A stretch of DNA of 64,000 nucleotides from Halanaerobium saccharolyticum subsp. saccharolyticum DSM 6643 (GCF_000350165.1 NZ_CAUI01000005.1:434001-498000); one strand, 5' to 3'; positions 36,092 through 44,819 are shown, counted from the stretch's first letter. Notes: generated by a model from the letters alone, not told the origin. A program made the numbers and translations.

Positions 36092-37369
36092 TTGGATGCA
36101 ATTGCAGTAATCGATATTAAAAATTCAATTGTGGTAAGGGCAGTGGCTGGCAAAAGAAATAAATATAAAGAGGTTGAAAGTAGAATTTTGGCTAAAGATG
36201 AGAAGAGCCCACTCGAAGTTGCTGCTGTTTTTTATAAGAAGTTGGGAATTAGAAAAATCTATATAGCTGATTTAGATGCAATTTTAGGTAATGGAAGTAA
36301 TTTAGAAGATGTCAAAGAAATTAAAGAGCAATATCCTGACTTAGAAATAATTCTGGATGCTGCTTTTGCTGAAAATAACTCTCCAATACCTTATTTAAAA
36401 GATTTTTTAGACTATGCAGTTATAGCTACGGAAACAGCTGCCAGTTTTTCTTTTTTAAAAGAGCTAGAAGAATTTAATTCTAGAATTATAATTAGTATAG
36501 ATTTAAAAGCAGGAAATTTAATTCATAATATTAAACAGTGGCAGGATAAAAATTTAGAAGATATTATAAGTGAGTTAACTAACTTTGGTATAGAAAACTT
36601 TATTATACTCGATTTAGCCACTGTTGGGACTGCTGCTGGCATTTCAAAATATATAAAAGAACTTAAATTAAATTTTCCTAAGCTGAATTTTATTACAGGT
36701 GGAGGAGTTAAAGATTATAGAGATATTAAAGAATTAAAAAGAATGAAATTTTCCGGAGTGTTAATTGCTTCAGCTTTTCATAATGGCTCAATTGGGAAAA
36801 GAGAAGTTGCTTTAATTGAAAATGATGATGTATTATATCAAGCTGCTTGGTGTATTACTGGGGCTGGTCATTTGCTTGAGGAAAGTATCAGCGAGATAGA
36901 AAAAATTTTGGCAGAACATAAAAAATTGAAAATTGATATCTACTTAAGTAAAGCCGCTTTTGAGGTTTTAAAAATCTATAAATATTACCATCGTTTAGAG
37001 AGTTTAAACTGTGAAATTCATAGAGATAACTCTGCAAGTTCTCCCGTTATTGGGAGAATTTATAAGGGATATTATGATTTATTAATATCTGCACCAACAA
37101 CTTCAAACACAGCTGCTAAATTTGTATTGGGAATTTCTGATACTTTGGTTAGCAACTTATTTGCTCATGCTGGTAAATCAAAGCTGCCAGTGGTAATTTT
37201 ACCAACTGACATAGACGAGAATCTTGTCTCAGCTGCTCCTGATAAAGAAGTTGATGTTTTTCCAAGAGAAATTGATTTAAAAAACACAGAAAAATTATCA
37301 CAAATGGCTGATACAATTGTAATTTCGAAGCCAGAAGAGGTGGAATCATGCTTAAAAGAATATTTATAA
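36092..37369 (+). CDS. HisA-like domain fused to dihydromethanopterin-reductase-like flavoprotein (DmrB type)
   Basis: 425 residues from TTG 36092 (SD AAAGGGAG 8 bases before). Residues about 1-235 form a HisA-like TIM barrel of the kind found in H4MPT gene clusters (IYIADLDAILG, IISIDLKAG, FITGGGVKDY). Residues about 245-425 are an FMN flavoprotein domain: AAWCITGAGHLLEES, SPVIGRIYKGYYDLLISAPTTSNTAAK, ILPTD; this matches DmrB and archaeoflavoproteins. DmrB reduces dihydromethanopterin to H4MPT. In methylotrophs I know the two parts as separate genes, so the fusion is notable. The HisA-like function in this pathway is unknown. Confidence 0.75.
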   Translation: MDAIAVIDIKNSIVVRAVAGKRNKYKEVESRILAKDEKSPLEVAAVFYKKLGIRKIYIADLDAILGNGSNLEDVKEIKEQYPDLEIILDAAFAENNSPIPYLKDFLDYAVIATETAASFSFLKELEEFNSRIIISIDLKAGNLIHNIKQWQDKNLEDIISELTNFGIENFIILDLATVGTAAGISKYIKELKLNFPKLNFITGGGVKDYRDIKELKRMKFSGVLIASAFHNGSIGKREVALIENDDVLYQAAWCITGAGHLLEESISEIEKILAEHKKLKIDIYLSKAAFEVLKIYKYYHRLESLNCEIHRDNSASSPVIGRIYKGYYDLLISAPTTSNTAAKFVLGISDTLVSNLFAHAGKSKLPVVILPTDIDENLVSAAPDKEVDVFPREIDLKNTEKLSQMADTIVISKPEEVESCLKEYL

Positions 37370-38745
37370 CAGGCAAGCTTGCTTATCCATCTTTAAAAAA
37401 AACATTATCCAGATTAAATTTAAATTTTGACTATCAAATTTTAAAAATGCCAATCACAGTGGCTGCGTTAATGGATAGTGAATTTATTATTAGAAATTTA
37501 AAAAAATCTGAAATCATTAATTTAGATAATAATTCTGAATTAGAAATAATTTTACCTGGTCGTTCTCAGGCTGAAATAGAAAAAGTAAAGACAGCAATTA
37601 AGAATAATAAACTAAAATTTACTAAAGGTCCGGAAGAAATTATTGATCTACCAGAGTTTTTTGGCAAAAAAGAGGCTAAAATAGATTTTAGTCAAGAAAA
37701 AAGAGGCCATAAAATTATTGCTGAAATTAATGAAGCCGCTTTATTGGATTTAAATGAAATAATAAAAATTGCCGACTATTATCATCAGAGTGGAGCGGAT
37801 ATAATTGATCTTGGATGTGTAAATGGGCGGGAGTTTCCTCATCTAGAAGAAGTAATTTATTCTCTAAAAACAAGAGATTATAAGCTTAGTATAGATACTT
37901 TTAATCAGGATGAAATAATTAGAGCTTCTAAAATGGGTATTGATTATTTATTAAGTATAAATAGTCATAATATTGAAGCTTTAGATTACGAAGTTAGTTA
38001 CTTACCGGTAATTATTCCAGATCCTGAGCAGGGAAATTTAAATTCTTTATTTAAAAATATTAAAGAAGTAGAAAAAAGGGGATTAAATAATTATATAGTA
38101 GATCCGATACTTGACCCGGTAAATTTCGGCTTCAGTCAATCTCTTTTTAGATATTTAAAATTAGCTGAAGATAAAAATAATAAGCAAGATATGATGATGG
38201 GGGTTGGTAACTTAATTGAGTTAAGTGATTGTGATAGCACTGGCTTAAATTTTTTAGCTGCAGCTTTGGCAGTAGAGTTAGATATTAAATATCTTTTAAC
38301 AACTGAAGCCTCTTTTAAAACTCGAGGTGCAGTTAAAGAATTAGATCTGGCCCTTAAGATTATTTCTTATGCTGATCAGGAAAATAGTCTTCCTAATAAT
38401 TTATCTAATCTACTGCTTAGTCTCAAAGATAGAAAAGATAGAAATTACAGTAGAGAAGAGGTTAAAGAAATTAAAGAATCAATTACAGACAGCAATTATA
38501 GAATTTTAAATGATGGAGAAGCAATTAATATTTTTAATGCTCATGAAAATTATAGAGGTAAAAATATTGGAGAACTATTTTCTAAGCTAAAAAATGCTGA
38601 AGATGCATCTCATGCTTTTTATCTTGGTAAAGAACTTCAGAAAGCATACACTGCTTTAAATTTATCTAAAAATTACCGACAGGAAGATGAACTTAACTGG
38701 GGTTATTTAAATTCTAATTTTAAGGAGCAAAATAATGATAATTGA
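37348..38745 (+). CDS. Dihydropteroate-synthase-like protein of H4MPT clusters (DUF6513 + DHPS-like)
   Basis: 465 residues. The N-terminal 110 residues (IFITGKLAYPSLKKTL, ILPGR) match the DUF6513 region, followed by a DHPS-like barrel (about 115-400: GHKIIAEINEAALLD, GADIIDLGC, LSIDTFNQDEI, ILDPVNFGF, MMGVGNLIELSDCD). Archaeal relatives (TIGR00284 type) are candidates for condensing the pterin with the aryl-ribose phosphate of methanopterin. A bona fide folP is also present at 56879, so this one is probably not for folate. Overlaps neighbours at both ends. Confidence 0.82.
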   Translation: MLKRIFITGKLAYPSLKKTLSRLNLNFDYQILKMPITVAALMDSEFIIRNLKKSEIINLDNNSELEIILPGRSQAEIEKVKTAIKNNKLKFTKGPEEIIDLPEFFGKKEAKIDFSQEKRGHKIIAEINEAALLDLNEIIKIADYYHQSGADIIDLGCVNGREFPHLEEVIYSLKTRDYKLSIDTFNQDEIIRASKMGIDYLLSINSHNIEALDYEVSYLPVIIPDPEQGNLNSLFKNIKEVEKRGLNNYIVDPILDPVNFGFSQSLFRYLKLAEDKNNKQDMMMGVGNLIELSDCDSTGLNFLAAALAVELDIKYLLTTEASFKTRGAVKELDLALKIISYADQENSLPNNLSNLLLSLKDRKDRNYSREEVKEIKESITDSNYRILNDGEAINIFNAHENYRGKNIGELFSKLKNAEDASHAFYLGKELQKAYTALNLSKNYRQEDELNWGYLNSNFKEQNNDN

Positions 38746-39313
38746 AACAGTAATAACAACAGTTAACTCAAATGGTAAGATTAATTTTTCAGCAGTTGGA
38801 GTTGAATTTTCTAAAAGCAGAGCGATATTTAATCTTTATAAAAAAAGCAATACTGTTTTAAACTTAGAAATAAAAGATTATGGAATAATCAATATAGTTG
38901 ATAAAGCCGAATATTTGATCAAAGCTGCTTTAAGTTCAGAAAAAATGGATATTTCTAAACTTAAAGAAAATGACTTATATTATTTAAGTGACTGCTGCAG
39001 CTATTATCAGTTTAAAGTATTAGAAATTAAAGATTGTGGAGAAAAATATCAAGTTGAAGTAAAAATATTAACAAAAAAAGAAAATAGAAAATATATAGGA
39101 TTTAATCGAGCTAACAATTTGCTGCTGGAAGCCGCAGTTATTGGATCTAGAATAGGGATCACAAAAGATAAAAGTGATTTAATTAATTTTTTAAATGATA
39201 ATAAAAGAGTAATTATTAAAACAGGAAACACAAACACAGAAAAAACATTAGCTTTTCTAGAAAAGCAATTAGAAAATAATAATTTCAATAATAGGAGTGA
39301 TAATCTTGATTGA
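38735..39313 (+). CDS. DUF447 family protein
   Basis: 192 residues with SD AAGGAG 6 bases before ATG. The start IIETVITTVNSNGKINFSAVGVEF is typical of DUF447, a family recurring in archaeal genomes and methylotroph H4MPT clusters. The fold is expected to be a split-barrel FMN-binding type; no cofactor residues can be shown here. Exact reaction unknown. It overlaps both neighbours (DHPS-like protein and mptG), supporting a role in methanopterin formation. Confidence 0.75.
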   Translation: MIIETVITTVNSNGKINFSAVGVEFSKSRAIFNLYKKSNTVLNLEIKDYGIINIVDKAEYLIKAALSSEKMDISKLKENDLYYLSDCCSYYQFKVLEIKDCGEKYQVEVKILTKKENRKYIGFNRANNLLLEAAVIGSRIGITKDKSDLINFLNDNKRVIIKTGNTNTEKTLAFLEKQLENNNFNNRSDNLD

Positions 39314-40289
39314 AGTTAAAACTCCAGCTAGAATACATTTTGGACAGTTAGATCTTAATGGAGCTTTGGGAAGAGTGTATGGAGGTACAGGAGCAGCAAT
39401 TAAAAAACCATATACATTAATTAAACTGGAAAAAAGCGATGAAATTAAAGTTGAAGGTTTTAAAAGTGAGAAAAATAAAATTATAATAGTAAAATTTTTA
39501 AATAAGCTGAAGCAGAGAAAATTAATAGCTAAAGATTATGGAGTTAAGATAAAAATCGAAAAACTTCTTCCTGCACATAATGGACTTGGTTCAGGAACTC
39601 AATTTGGCTTGGCAGTAGCTGAAGGAATAAATAGGCTCTATAATTTAAATATGGAGCCAAAAGAACTTGCTGAGATAGTAGATCGCAAACACAGCCGTTC
39701 AGCAATTGGCTTTGGTGCTTTTTATCAAGGTGGATTTATAGTTGATGCAGGTAGACCAATTTCAGAAAAAAATAATGATGATTATTTACCTCCTATAGTT
39801 TATCGTAAAACTATACCTTCTGATTGGACATTTTTAATAGTGATTCCAGTTACTCAAAAAGATAAAATGGCCGGTAAAAAGGAAATAAAGACTTTTAATA
39901 AAATTGAGCGAATGTCAGTAGAAAAATGTGCTGAAAATTCTCATCATTTAATTATGGGGATGCTGCCTGCTATAGAAGAAAAGAATATAAATGAGTTTAG
40001 CAGTCATTTAAATATAATTGAAGATAATGCTGCAGATTATTTTTCTAAAAGTCAAGGAGGGAAATATAGCTCAATCTATGCTCAAGAAATTATAGATTTC
40101 ATGGTTGAGAATGGGGTATTAGCTAGAGGTCAGAGTTCCTGGGGACCTGCATTATATGGATTGGTAAAAAATGATTATAAAGCGCTTCAAATAAAAGAAA
40201 AATTAGTGGATGAATTTTCAAATAAAATTGAAAAAATATATTTAACTAAAGCTGCAAACAAAGGTGCTGAAATAAATAATATTGTATAA
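39306..40289 (+). CDS. mptG: Beta-ribofuranosylaminobenzene 5'-phosphate synthase
   Basis: 327 residues from TTG 39306 (SD AGGAG 8 bases before). It belongs to the GHMP superfamily: KTPARIHFGQLDLNG at the N-terminus, the glycine loop AHNGLGSGTQFGLA, and RSAIGFGAFYQGGFIVDAGRP; all are hallmarks of RFAP synthase. It condenses PRPP with p-aminobenzoate (releasing CO2 and PPi), the first committed step to methanopterin. This gene is a specific marker that H4MPT or a close relative is made. Last gene before the 426-base gap holding the sigma-54 promoter. Confidence 0.9.
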   Translation: MIEVKTPARIHFGQLDLNGALGRVYGGTGAAIKKPYTLIKLEKSDEIKVEGFKSEKNKIIIVKFLNKLKQRKLIAKDYGVKIKIEKLLPAHNGLGSGTQFGLAVAEGINRLYNLNMEPKELAEIVDRKHSRSAIGFGAFYQGGFIVDAGRPISEKNNDDYLPPIVYRKTIPSDWTFLIVIPVTQKDKMAGKKEIKTFNKIERMSVEKCAENSHHLIMGMLPAIEEKNINEFSSHLNIIEDNAADYFSKSQGGKYSSIYAQEIIDFMVENGVLARGQSSWGPALYGLVKNDYKALQIKEKLVDEFSNKIEKIYLTKAANKGAEINNIV

Positions 40290-40377
40290 AATCTAAACAC
40301 TGTATTAAAATTAAACATAATTTTTAAAAGTTATTTTAATAATAAAAATATTCACAATATATAACGCTAAATATCAT

Positions 40378-40387
40378 TGTTATAACA
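40378..40387 (+). promoter_or_regulatory. Palindrome TGTTATAACA, candidate activator site
   Basis: A perfect 10-base palindrome with a second TATAAC half-site at 40360-40365, about 35 bases upstream of the -24 element. This is closer than a usual sigma-54 enhancer site, so assignment to the activator at 34491 is tentative. Confidence 0.3.
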
Positions 40388-40419
40388 GGCTTGAATAAAT
40401 TTTAAGCATAAGTTGTTTT

Positions 40420-40435
40420 TGGTATGGTTTATGCA
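40420..40435 (+). promoter_or_regulatory. Sigma-54 (-24/-12) promoter
   Basis: TGGTATG-GTTT-ATGCA: GG at 40421-40422 and GC at 40433-40434 are 10 bases apart, the invariant spacing of the TGGCAC-N5-TTGC consensus. Expected start near 40446. It is the only large intergenic gap in the C1 block and precedes the catalytic genes; an activator gene and rpoN flank the block. Confidence 0.75.
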
Positions 40436-40485
40436 TTCTATATAGATGGAGATAAAGCATATCTTAATTTTTGCAGTAAAAATAT

Positions 40486-40512
40486 ACAGCTTTATTAATT
40501 AAGGCTGTTTTT
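40486..40512 (+). terminator. Terminator-like hairpin in the DUF2193 leader
   Basis: ACAGCTTT (40486-40493) pairs with AAGGCTGT (40501-40508) with one G-U pair, 7-base loop, then five T. It lies about 40 bases after the predicted sigma-54 start, so it could attenuate the catalytic operon, or stop read-through from mptG. The remaining leader to 40715 is about 200 bases with no gene and no riboswitch class I recognise. Confidence 0.6.
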
Positions 40513-40715
40513 AAAATGTTTATTTAATAAAATTTTTAAAAATTTATGGATTAGAATTATGTTTATGTCTCCATTTTTTCTTGTTTTCTTATTTAATAAT
40601 ATTCAAAGAAAGGGGGAGTGGTTTCTTAGAGTATTAAATTTTGGGCTTTGTAAAATCAGAATTAAGAGAAAATTTAAACAATTAATTATTTTATAATCTA
40701 AAAGGAGGATGTTTT

Positions 40716-42203
40716 ATGGCAGCTAATAAAAAAATTGCTAAGAAAATGATTGATGAGGCAGTAGCGGCTCAAATGGCTGATGTTGGTGTATTTAAAGAAA
40801 AAAGAGGTAAAAAGTTTAAGATTAGTGATGCTAAGCCTTATGTAGATGCAGTTAAAAACATGAAAGCTATTGAAGGCCAGTCAAAAGAAGTTATAGACCT
40901 CCATGTTGAGTCTGTGAAAGCTCATTATGAAATACTTAAAGACCTGACAGATACAATTGCTCCTAAAGATGATCCTTTTGTAGAGCATTATCAAACACCT
41001 CCAATTCTAGAAATTTTATATGAAGAAGATCCAGAATTCCGCAAAGCAGCAGAAAAGTTCATGGAGCAGTTAAAGAATGATGAAGCATTAATTGCTAGAG
41101 AATCAATGCGCAGATATGGCGGAATGTATGGACCAACTTGTGTAGTAGACTTTGCTTTCAGTCCTGGCTCAGTTAGTAATGTTGTTAATGAAGTACTTAA
41201 AAATACTGATATTGATGGCGACTATAAGAAGACTTTACTTGCAGCTAAATCCTGGGGAATGAATACCTCTTATGGTATTGGTGGAGCCTTTACCGAAGCT
41301 GTTGAAGCAGGTAAAACTGCAGCAGAAGCAGCAGAAGCAGAAGTAAAAACTATGCAGATGCTTTATGATACTCCTGTAGATGCACAGGTTAAATTAATGG
41401 AAGATGCTGGTATGGACTCATTTGATTGTAGAGAGTACATGAAGCGTTATAAAGAATGGATGAAACCATTTGTTCTGGCTGCAAAAGAAGCTGGAGTTCA
41501 TCCTGGAAATATAGTTGTAGTTCCTGCTTACTGTGTTGGTGATGTTGGACACCACATCGCTCAGTCAACATTTAACATGCTTAAAGATGATGTTAACATG
41601 GAAATTGTAGAAGTTGTTTCTCATGTTATGAAAAACACATTAGAAAGAGGACTAGATAAAGGTTATGACAGTCTCTATGATATTTTAAGTGTTGCAACAG
41701 GCTCTACTGCAGCAGCAGTTAGTTCAATGTTGTGGGACGAAGGATTTACAGCGCCAATGATTATAGATCTTCTAACTAAGAGATTCCATAACTATGTTAA
41801 CTTAAATCCTGCTAGAGGCCAGGCAGCAGAACTGCATAACGTTGATTTTATGGATATGATACACCGTGGTGATAAGATAATTGATGATGAGCCAATAGGT
41901 GCTGGCTGTAAAGTTAAGGGTATAGATGTTGATTTTGGTCCTATCAAAAATAGTTATGTACTGCAGAATACACAGGATTATGCTTATCCTGCTTGTTCAA
42001 TTTCTGTTAAGTTCTCATCCTTAATGCGTCTTGCTGACTTCCCATGTCTATTGACAAGTGAACCAGTTACTGCTACTTTAATGACTAACATTATTGCTCT
42101 AGACCCTGGTTCAGTAGTGGCACCAGCACGTTACTGTAAAGACTGTGCAGTATGTATGTATGTTAAAAAGCATAAGCACTGTAACTGGAAAGACACTGTT
42201 TAG
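40716..42203 (+). CDS. DUF2193 family protein, first gene of the catalytic C1 operon
   Basis: 495 residues with a strong SD (AAAGGAGG). I recognise it as DUF2193, known to me mainly from methanogens, with no assigned function. No signal peptide or membrane helix. Conserved-looking elements: RESMRRYGGMYGPTCVVDFAFSPGS split over the first half, AKSWGMNTSYGIGGAFTEA, VVVPAYCVGDVGHH, and a cysteine-rich end ARYCKDCAVCMYVKKHKHC that could bind a metal or Fe-S cluster. Codon use and Ala/Gly content suggest high expression. It follows the sigma-54 promoter and precedes mtdB, so an enzyme that supplies or uses the C1 unit is a reasonable hypothesis. Confidence 0.65.
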   Translation: MAANKKIAKKMIDEAVAAQMADVGVFKEKRGKKFKISDAKPYVDAVKNMKAIEGQSKEVIDLHVESVKAHYEILKDLTDTIAPKDDPFVEHYQTPPILEILYEEDPEFRKAAEKFMEQLKNDEALIARESMRRYGGMYGPTCVVDFAFSPGSVSNVVNEVLKNTDIDGDYKKTLLAAKSWGMNTSYGIGGAFTEAVEAGKTAAEAAEAEVKTMQMLYDTPVDAQVKLMEDAGMDSFDCREYMKRYKEWMKPFVLAAKEAGVHPGNIVVVPAYCVGDVGHHIAQSTFNMLKDDVNMEIVEVVSHVMKNTLERGLDKGYDSLYDILSVATGSTAAAVSSMLWDEGFTAPMIIDLLTKRFHNYVNLNPARGQAAELHNVDFMDMIHRGDKIIDDEPIGAGCKVKGIDVDFGPIKNSYVLQNTQDYAYPACSISVKFSSLMRLADFPCLLTSEPVTATLMTNIIALDPGSVVAPARYCKDCAVCMYVKKHKHCNWKDTV

Positions 42204-42242
42204 TTAAACAGAAATAAGGATCTAATTAAATAAATGTTTGTT

Positions 42243-42270
42243 GAAGACAGTGGTTTTTTCCACTGTCTTC
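42243..42270 (+). other. Perfect hairpin with T6 loop between DUF2193 gene and mtdB
   Basis: GAAGACAGTGG pairs exactly with CCACTGTCTTC (11 bp) around TTTTTT. No T-run follows. It sits 24 bases before the mtdB ATG, most likely as an mRNA processing or stabilising element that sets the ratio of the two products. Confidence 0.75.
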
Positions 42271-42293
42271 ACAAATTATATAGGGGTGTAAAA

Positions 42294-43151
42294 ATGAAAA
42301 AATTATTAATTCAGTTAGATACTGATAAAAGAGCCAGCACCTTTGATCAGGTAGTTGCTTATGATGCTGGAGCAGATAAATTAATAATTCATTCGGGAAT
42401 TACAAAAGAAGAAGTAGAAGATATAATTTATGGAGCTATTTTTACCCGCTCACCTAAGAAAATGAAAAACACAGCAGTTTTCGTTGGGGGGTCTGATGTT
42501 GAAAAAGGTGAAGAAATTTTGAAAGCAGTAGAAGATGTTTTTTTCGCTAATTTTAGAGTTTCTGTACTTTTAGATTCTAACGGCTCAAATACTACTGCTG
42601 CAGCTTCAGTTCTAAAAGTGAAAAGAGAAATTAGTTTAGAAGGGACTGAGGTTTTAATTTTAGCAGGTACTGGTCCGGTTGGTGTTAGAGCAGCAGCACT
42701 TTTTGCAATGGAAGGAGCTTCAGTAACTATCACTTCCCGCAGCCAGGAAAAAGCTGATAGAAAAGCTGAAATGATTATGGAAGAATATGCTCTTGAAAAT
42801 ATTAAAGGAGTGGAAGCAAACACTGATCAAGATTTTATAAAAGCTATGAAAAATAAAGAAGTTATTTTATCTGCAGGACCTCCAGGGATTAATTTTATCA
42901 GTAAAGATATGTGGGAAAATGAAGAAAACATAAAAGTTATGGCTGATATCAATGCAGTTAGCCCTGCTGGAATAGAAGGAATAGAGCCTAATGCTGATGG
43001 CGAAACACTAGATGGAGTAAAGATTTTTGGTGCCTTAGGTATTGGGGGCTTAAAAATGAAACTGCATAAAAAAGCTGTTGCTGAATTATTTAAGAGTAAT
43101 GATAAAATTTTAAATGCTGTGGAAGTCTATAAATTAAATGAAAAACTGTAA
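42294..43151 (+). CDS. mtdB: NAD(P)-dependent methylene-tetrahydromethanopterin dehydrogenase
   Basis: 285 residues from ATG 42294 (SD TAGGGGTG; an upstream ATG at 42234 would read through the hairpin). N-terminus KKLLIQLDTDKRASTFDQVVAYDAG, split here, matches MtdA/MtdB; the Rossmann motif is ILAGTGPVGVRAAALFA, followed by TSRSQEKA (a possible NADP-selecting Ser/Arg). ADINAVSPAGIEGI and GALGIGGLKMKLHK are typical of the C-terminal part. It interconverts methylene-H4MPT and methenyl-H4MPT. Bacterial-type, not the F420-dependent archaeal enzyme. Its end overlaps the ATP-grasp gene. Confidence 0.9.
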   Translation: MKKLLIQLDTDKRASTFDQVVAYDAGADKLIIHSGITKEEVEDIIYGAIFTRSPKKMKNTAVFVGGSDVEKGEEILKAVEDVFFANFRVSVLLDSNGSNTTAAASVLKVKREISLEGTEVLILAGTGPVGVRAAALFAMEGASVTITSRSQEKADRKAEMIMEEYALENIKGVEANTDQDFIKAMKNKEVILSAGPPGINFISKDMWENEENIKVMADINAVSPAGIEGIEPNADGETLDGVKIFGALGIGGLKMKLHKKAVAELFKSNDKILNAVEVYKLNEKL

Positions 43152-44406
43152 AAACACAAATTTAATTATAACATCTTTTTCCAGCAGAGCAGCAGCAGAA
43201 TGTTTTTCAACTTTTAAAAATCTAAATATATATTGCTTTGATTTTTTTGGAGACCTTGATTTAAAAGAAATTGTTGACTATTCATTTTCTTTAAAAGAAA
43301 AAAAGCTGGTTTTTAAAACAGAAGAATTATATAAAGCAATAAAAAAATTTTTGGTTCAAAATAAAAATCAAAATTATTATTTGATTTATGGTTCTGACTG
43401 GGATAATCATCCAGAACTGCTTTATAAATTAGAACAATTTGAAAATCTAAAACTCAGGGGTAATTCAGCAGCAGTTATTTCTAAATTAAATAAAAAAGAA
43501 AGTCTGAAAAATTTATTTCAAATAGCTGAAAATTTTGGCTTTAAGACCCCTGAGTTGTTTTTAAGTCACAAAAAAATAATTAATTTTCAGAGGCAAGCAA
43601 AAAATGATTTTTTGATCAAGCCTTATCATAGTGGTGGCGGCTTAGAGATAAAAACAATTAAAGAACTGAAAAATAAAGAAAAAAAATTTAAAGATATTTT
43701 CACTAAGAAAAAAGATGATTTTTATCTGGAAGAATTTATTGAAGGAGAAAATAGGTCCTGTCAATTTGCAGCTGATGGCGAAAATGCTGAAATAATGGCT
43801 TTTACAAGAGAACTAAAAGCAGCTGAAGTTAATCCATATTTGAAAAAAAGTTTTAAATATGCAGGTAATATTTTAATAAAAGAAGAAAAAAAAGAAATAG
43901 AAATTATAGAAAAATTTATTAAAAATATCACCAGCAGATATTCACTGCAGGGGATTAATGGAATTGATTATATAAAAAATAATCAGGGAATATTTTTTAT
44001 AGAGTTAAACCCTCGGTTTACAGCAGCAGTAGAACTTTTAATTCCATTTTTTCAAGAAGATTTTCTTAAAATATATTTAAAAAATGAAGTAGCCAATGAT
44101 TATTTGATAAAATATTTACAAAAAGATTTTGCTTTTTCTACAAAATTAATTTATTATGCTGAGCAAAATTTTAAACTAAAGCATGATCTTAGAAAAATAT
44201 TTCAAAGAATTAAAAATAACAAAATAGCTAATAATTTTATTGATTCTAAGATTGAAATTAAGGATTTACCGATAAAAGGAGAAAAATTTGATAAAGGCGA
44301 TCCTGTTTTTACTCTAATTATTAAAACTAAAAATAAAAATTGCTATCTGGAAATAAAGAATTTGCTTTTTTCTGAGTTTGGAAAATATTTTAAAGAACAA
44401 AGTTAA
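43138..44406 (+). CDS. ATP-grasp ligase of the H4MPT/methanofuran cluster
   Basis: 422 residues; ATG 43138 overlaps the mtdB stop. ATP-grasp signatures: KLNKKESLKNLFQIAENFGFKTPE for the pre-grasp part, DFLIKPYHSGGGLEIK (ATP Lys), YLEEFIEGENRSCQF, GINGIDYI and FIELNPRFTAAVELL (Mg2+ Glu/Asn). Similar uncharacterised ATP-grasp proteins occur in methylotroph H4MPT clusters. It would join a carboxylate to an amine, for example adding glutamate to a cofactor side chain. The weak SD suggests translation coupled to mtdB. Confidence 0.78.
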   Translation: MKNCKNTNLIITSFSSRAAAECFSTFKNLNIYCFDFFGDLDLKEIVDYSFSLKEKKLVFKTEELYKAIKKFLVQNKNQNYYLIYGSDWDNHPELLYKLEQFENLKLRGNSAAVISKLNKKESLKNLFQIAENFGFKTPELFLSHKKIINFQRQAKNDFLIKPYHSGGGLEIKTIKELKNKEKKFKDIFTKKKDDFYLEEFIEGENRSCQFAADGENAEIMAFTRELKAAEVNPYLKKSFKYAGNILIKEEKKEIEIIEKFIKNITSRYSLQGINGIDYIKNNQGIFFIELNPRFTAAVELLIPFFQEDFLKIYLKNEVANDYLIKYLQKDFAFSTKLIYYAEQNFKLKHDLRKIFQRIKNNKIANNFIDSKIEIKDLPIKGEKFDKGDPVFTLIIKTKNKNCYLEIKNLLFSEFGKYFKEQS

Positions 44407-44468
44407 ATAATAGTTATAGCACATATCAGCAGTTATAGGCGATTAAAATGAGAGGGGGAGGGTTGAAT

Positions 44469-44819
44469 TTGTCTGATAATACTTTTATTTTAATAACAGG
44501 TAGAACAATAAAACAGGGAATGGCTTCAGTCTCTGGTAAAAAAAGTGATAATTATAAAAAAGAAACTTCTTATGTAGAAGTCAGTCAAAACGTACTTGAT
44601 AGATTGAATATTGAAGAAGGAGAAGCTGTTATTTTAAAAAGTGAGGCTGGCAGTATCGAAGTAAAATGTAAAGCAGCTGATTTAGAAGAAGACATTGTTT
44701 TTATGCCATATGGTCCCACTGCTAATACTTTGATTGGAACTGATACAGGTGGTACCGGAATGCCTAACTCTAAAAGTAATGTGGTTAGATTAATTAGAAA
44801 GGAGGCGCAGACTAATTGA
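44469..44819 (+). CDS. fwdD: Formylmethanofuran dehydrogenase subunit D (molybdopterin-dinucleotide-binding)
   Basis: 116 residues from TTG 44469, which has the right distance to the SD GGGGGAGGG; the ATG at 44448 lies before the SD. ILITGRTIKQGMA is the FwdD/FmdD start, and MPYGPTANTLIGTDTGGTGMP is the part that binds the molybdopterin guanine dinucleotide. This subunit completes the Mo/W site in methanogen Fwd; as far as I know it is not encoded with the Fhc complex of aerobic methylotrophs. The stop overlaps the TTG start of fwdB. Confidence 0.85.
   Translation: MSDNTFILITGRTIKQGMASVSGKKSDNYKKETSYVEVSQNVLDRLNIEEGEAVILKSEAGSIEVKCKAADLEEDIVFMPYGPTANTLIGTDTGGTGMPNSKSNVVRLIRKEAQTN

Noticed and set aside
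40440-40715. Known riboswitch class (Moco, fluoride, cobalamin) in the DUF2193 leader
   Set aside because: I could not match any conserved core of these classes by eye; only the attenuator-like hairpin is supportable.
42234-42293. Upstream ATG extending mtdB by 20 residues
   Set aside because: It would translate through the 11-bp hairpin, has no SD, and adds residues that do not resemble the family; ATG 42294 has a good SD and gives the family N-terminus.
42428-42823. Minus-strand open frame opposite mtdB (131 codons)
   Set aside because: Shadow of mtdB; Ser/Ala/Phe-rich low-complexity translation and no SD.
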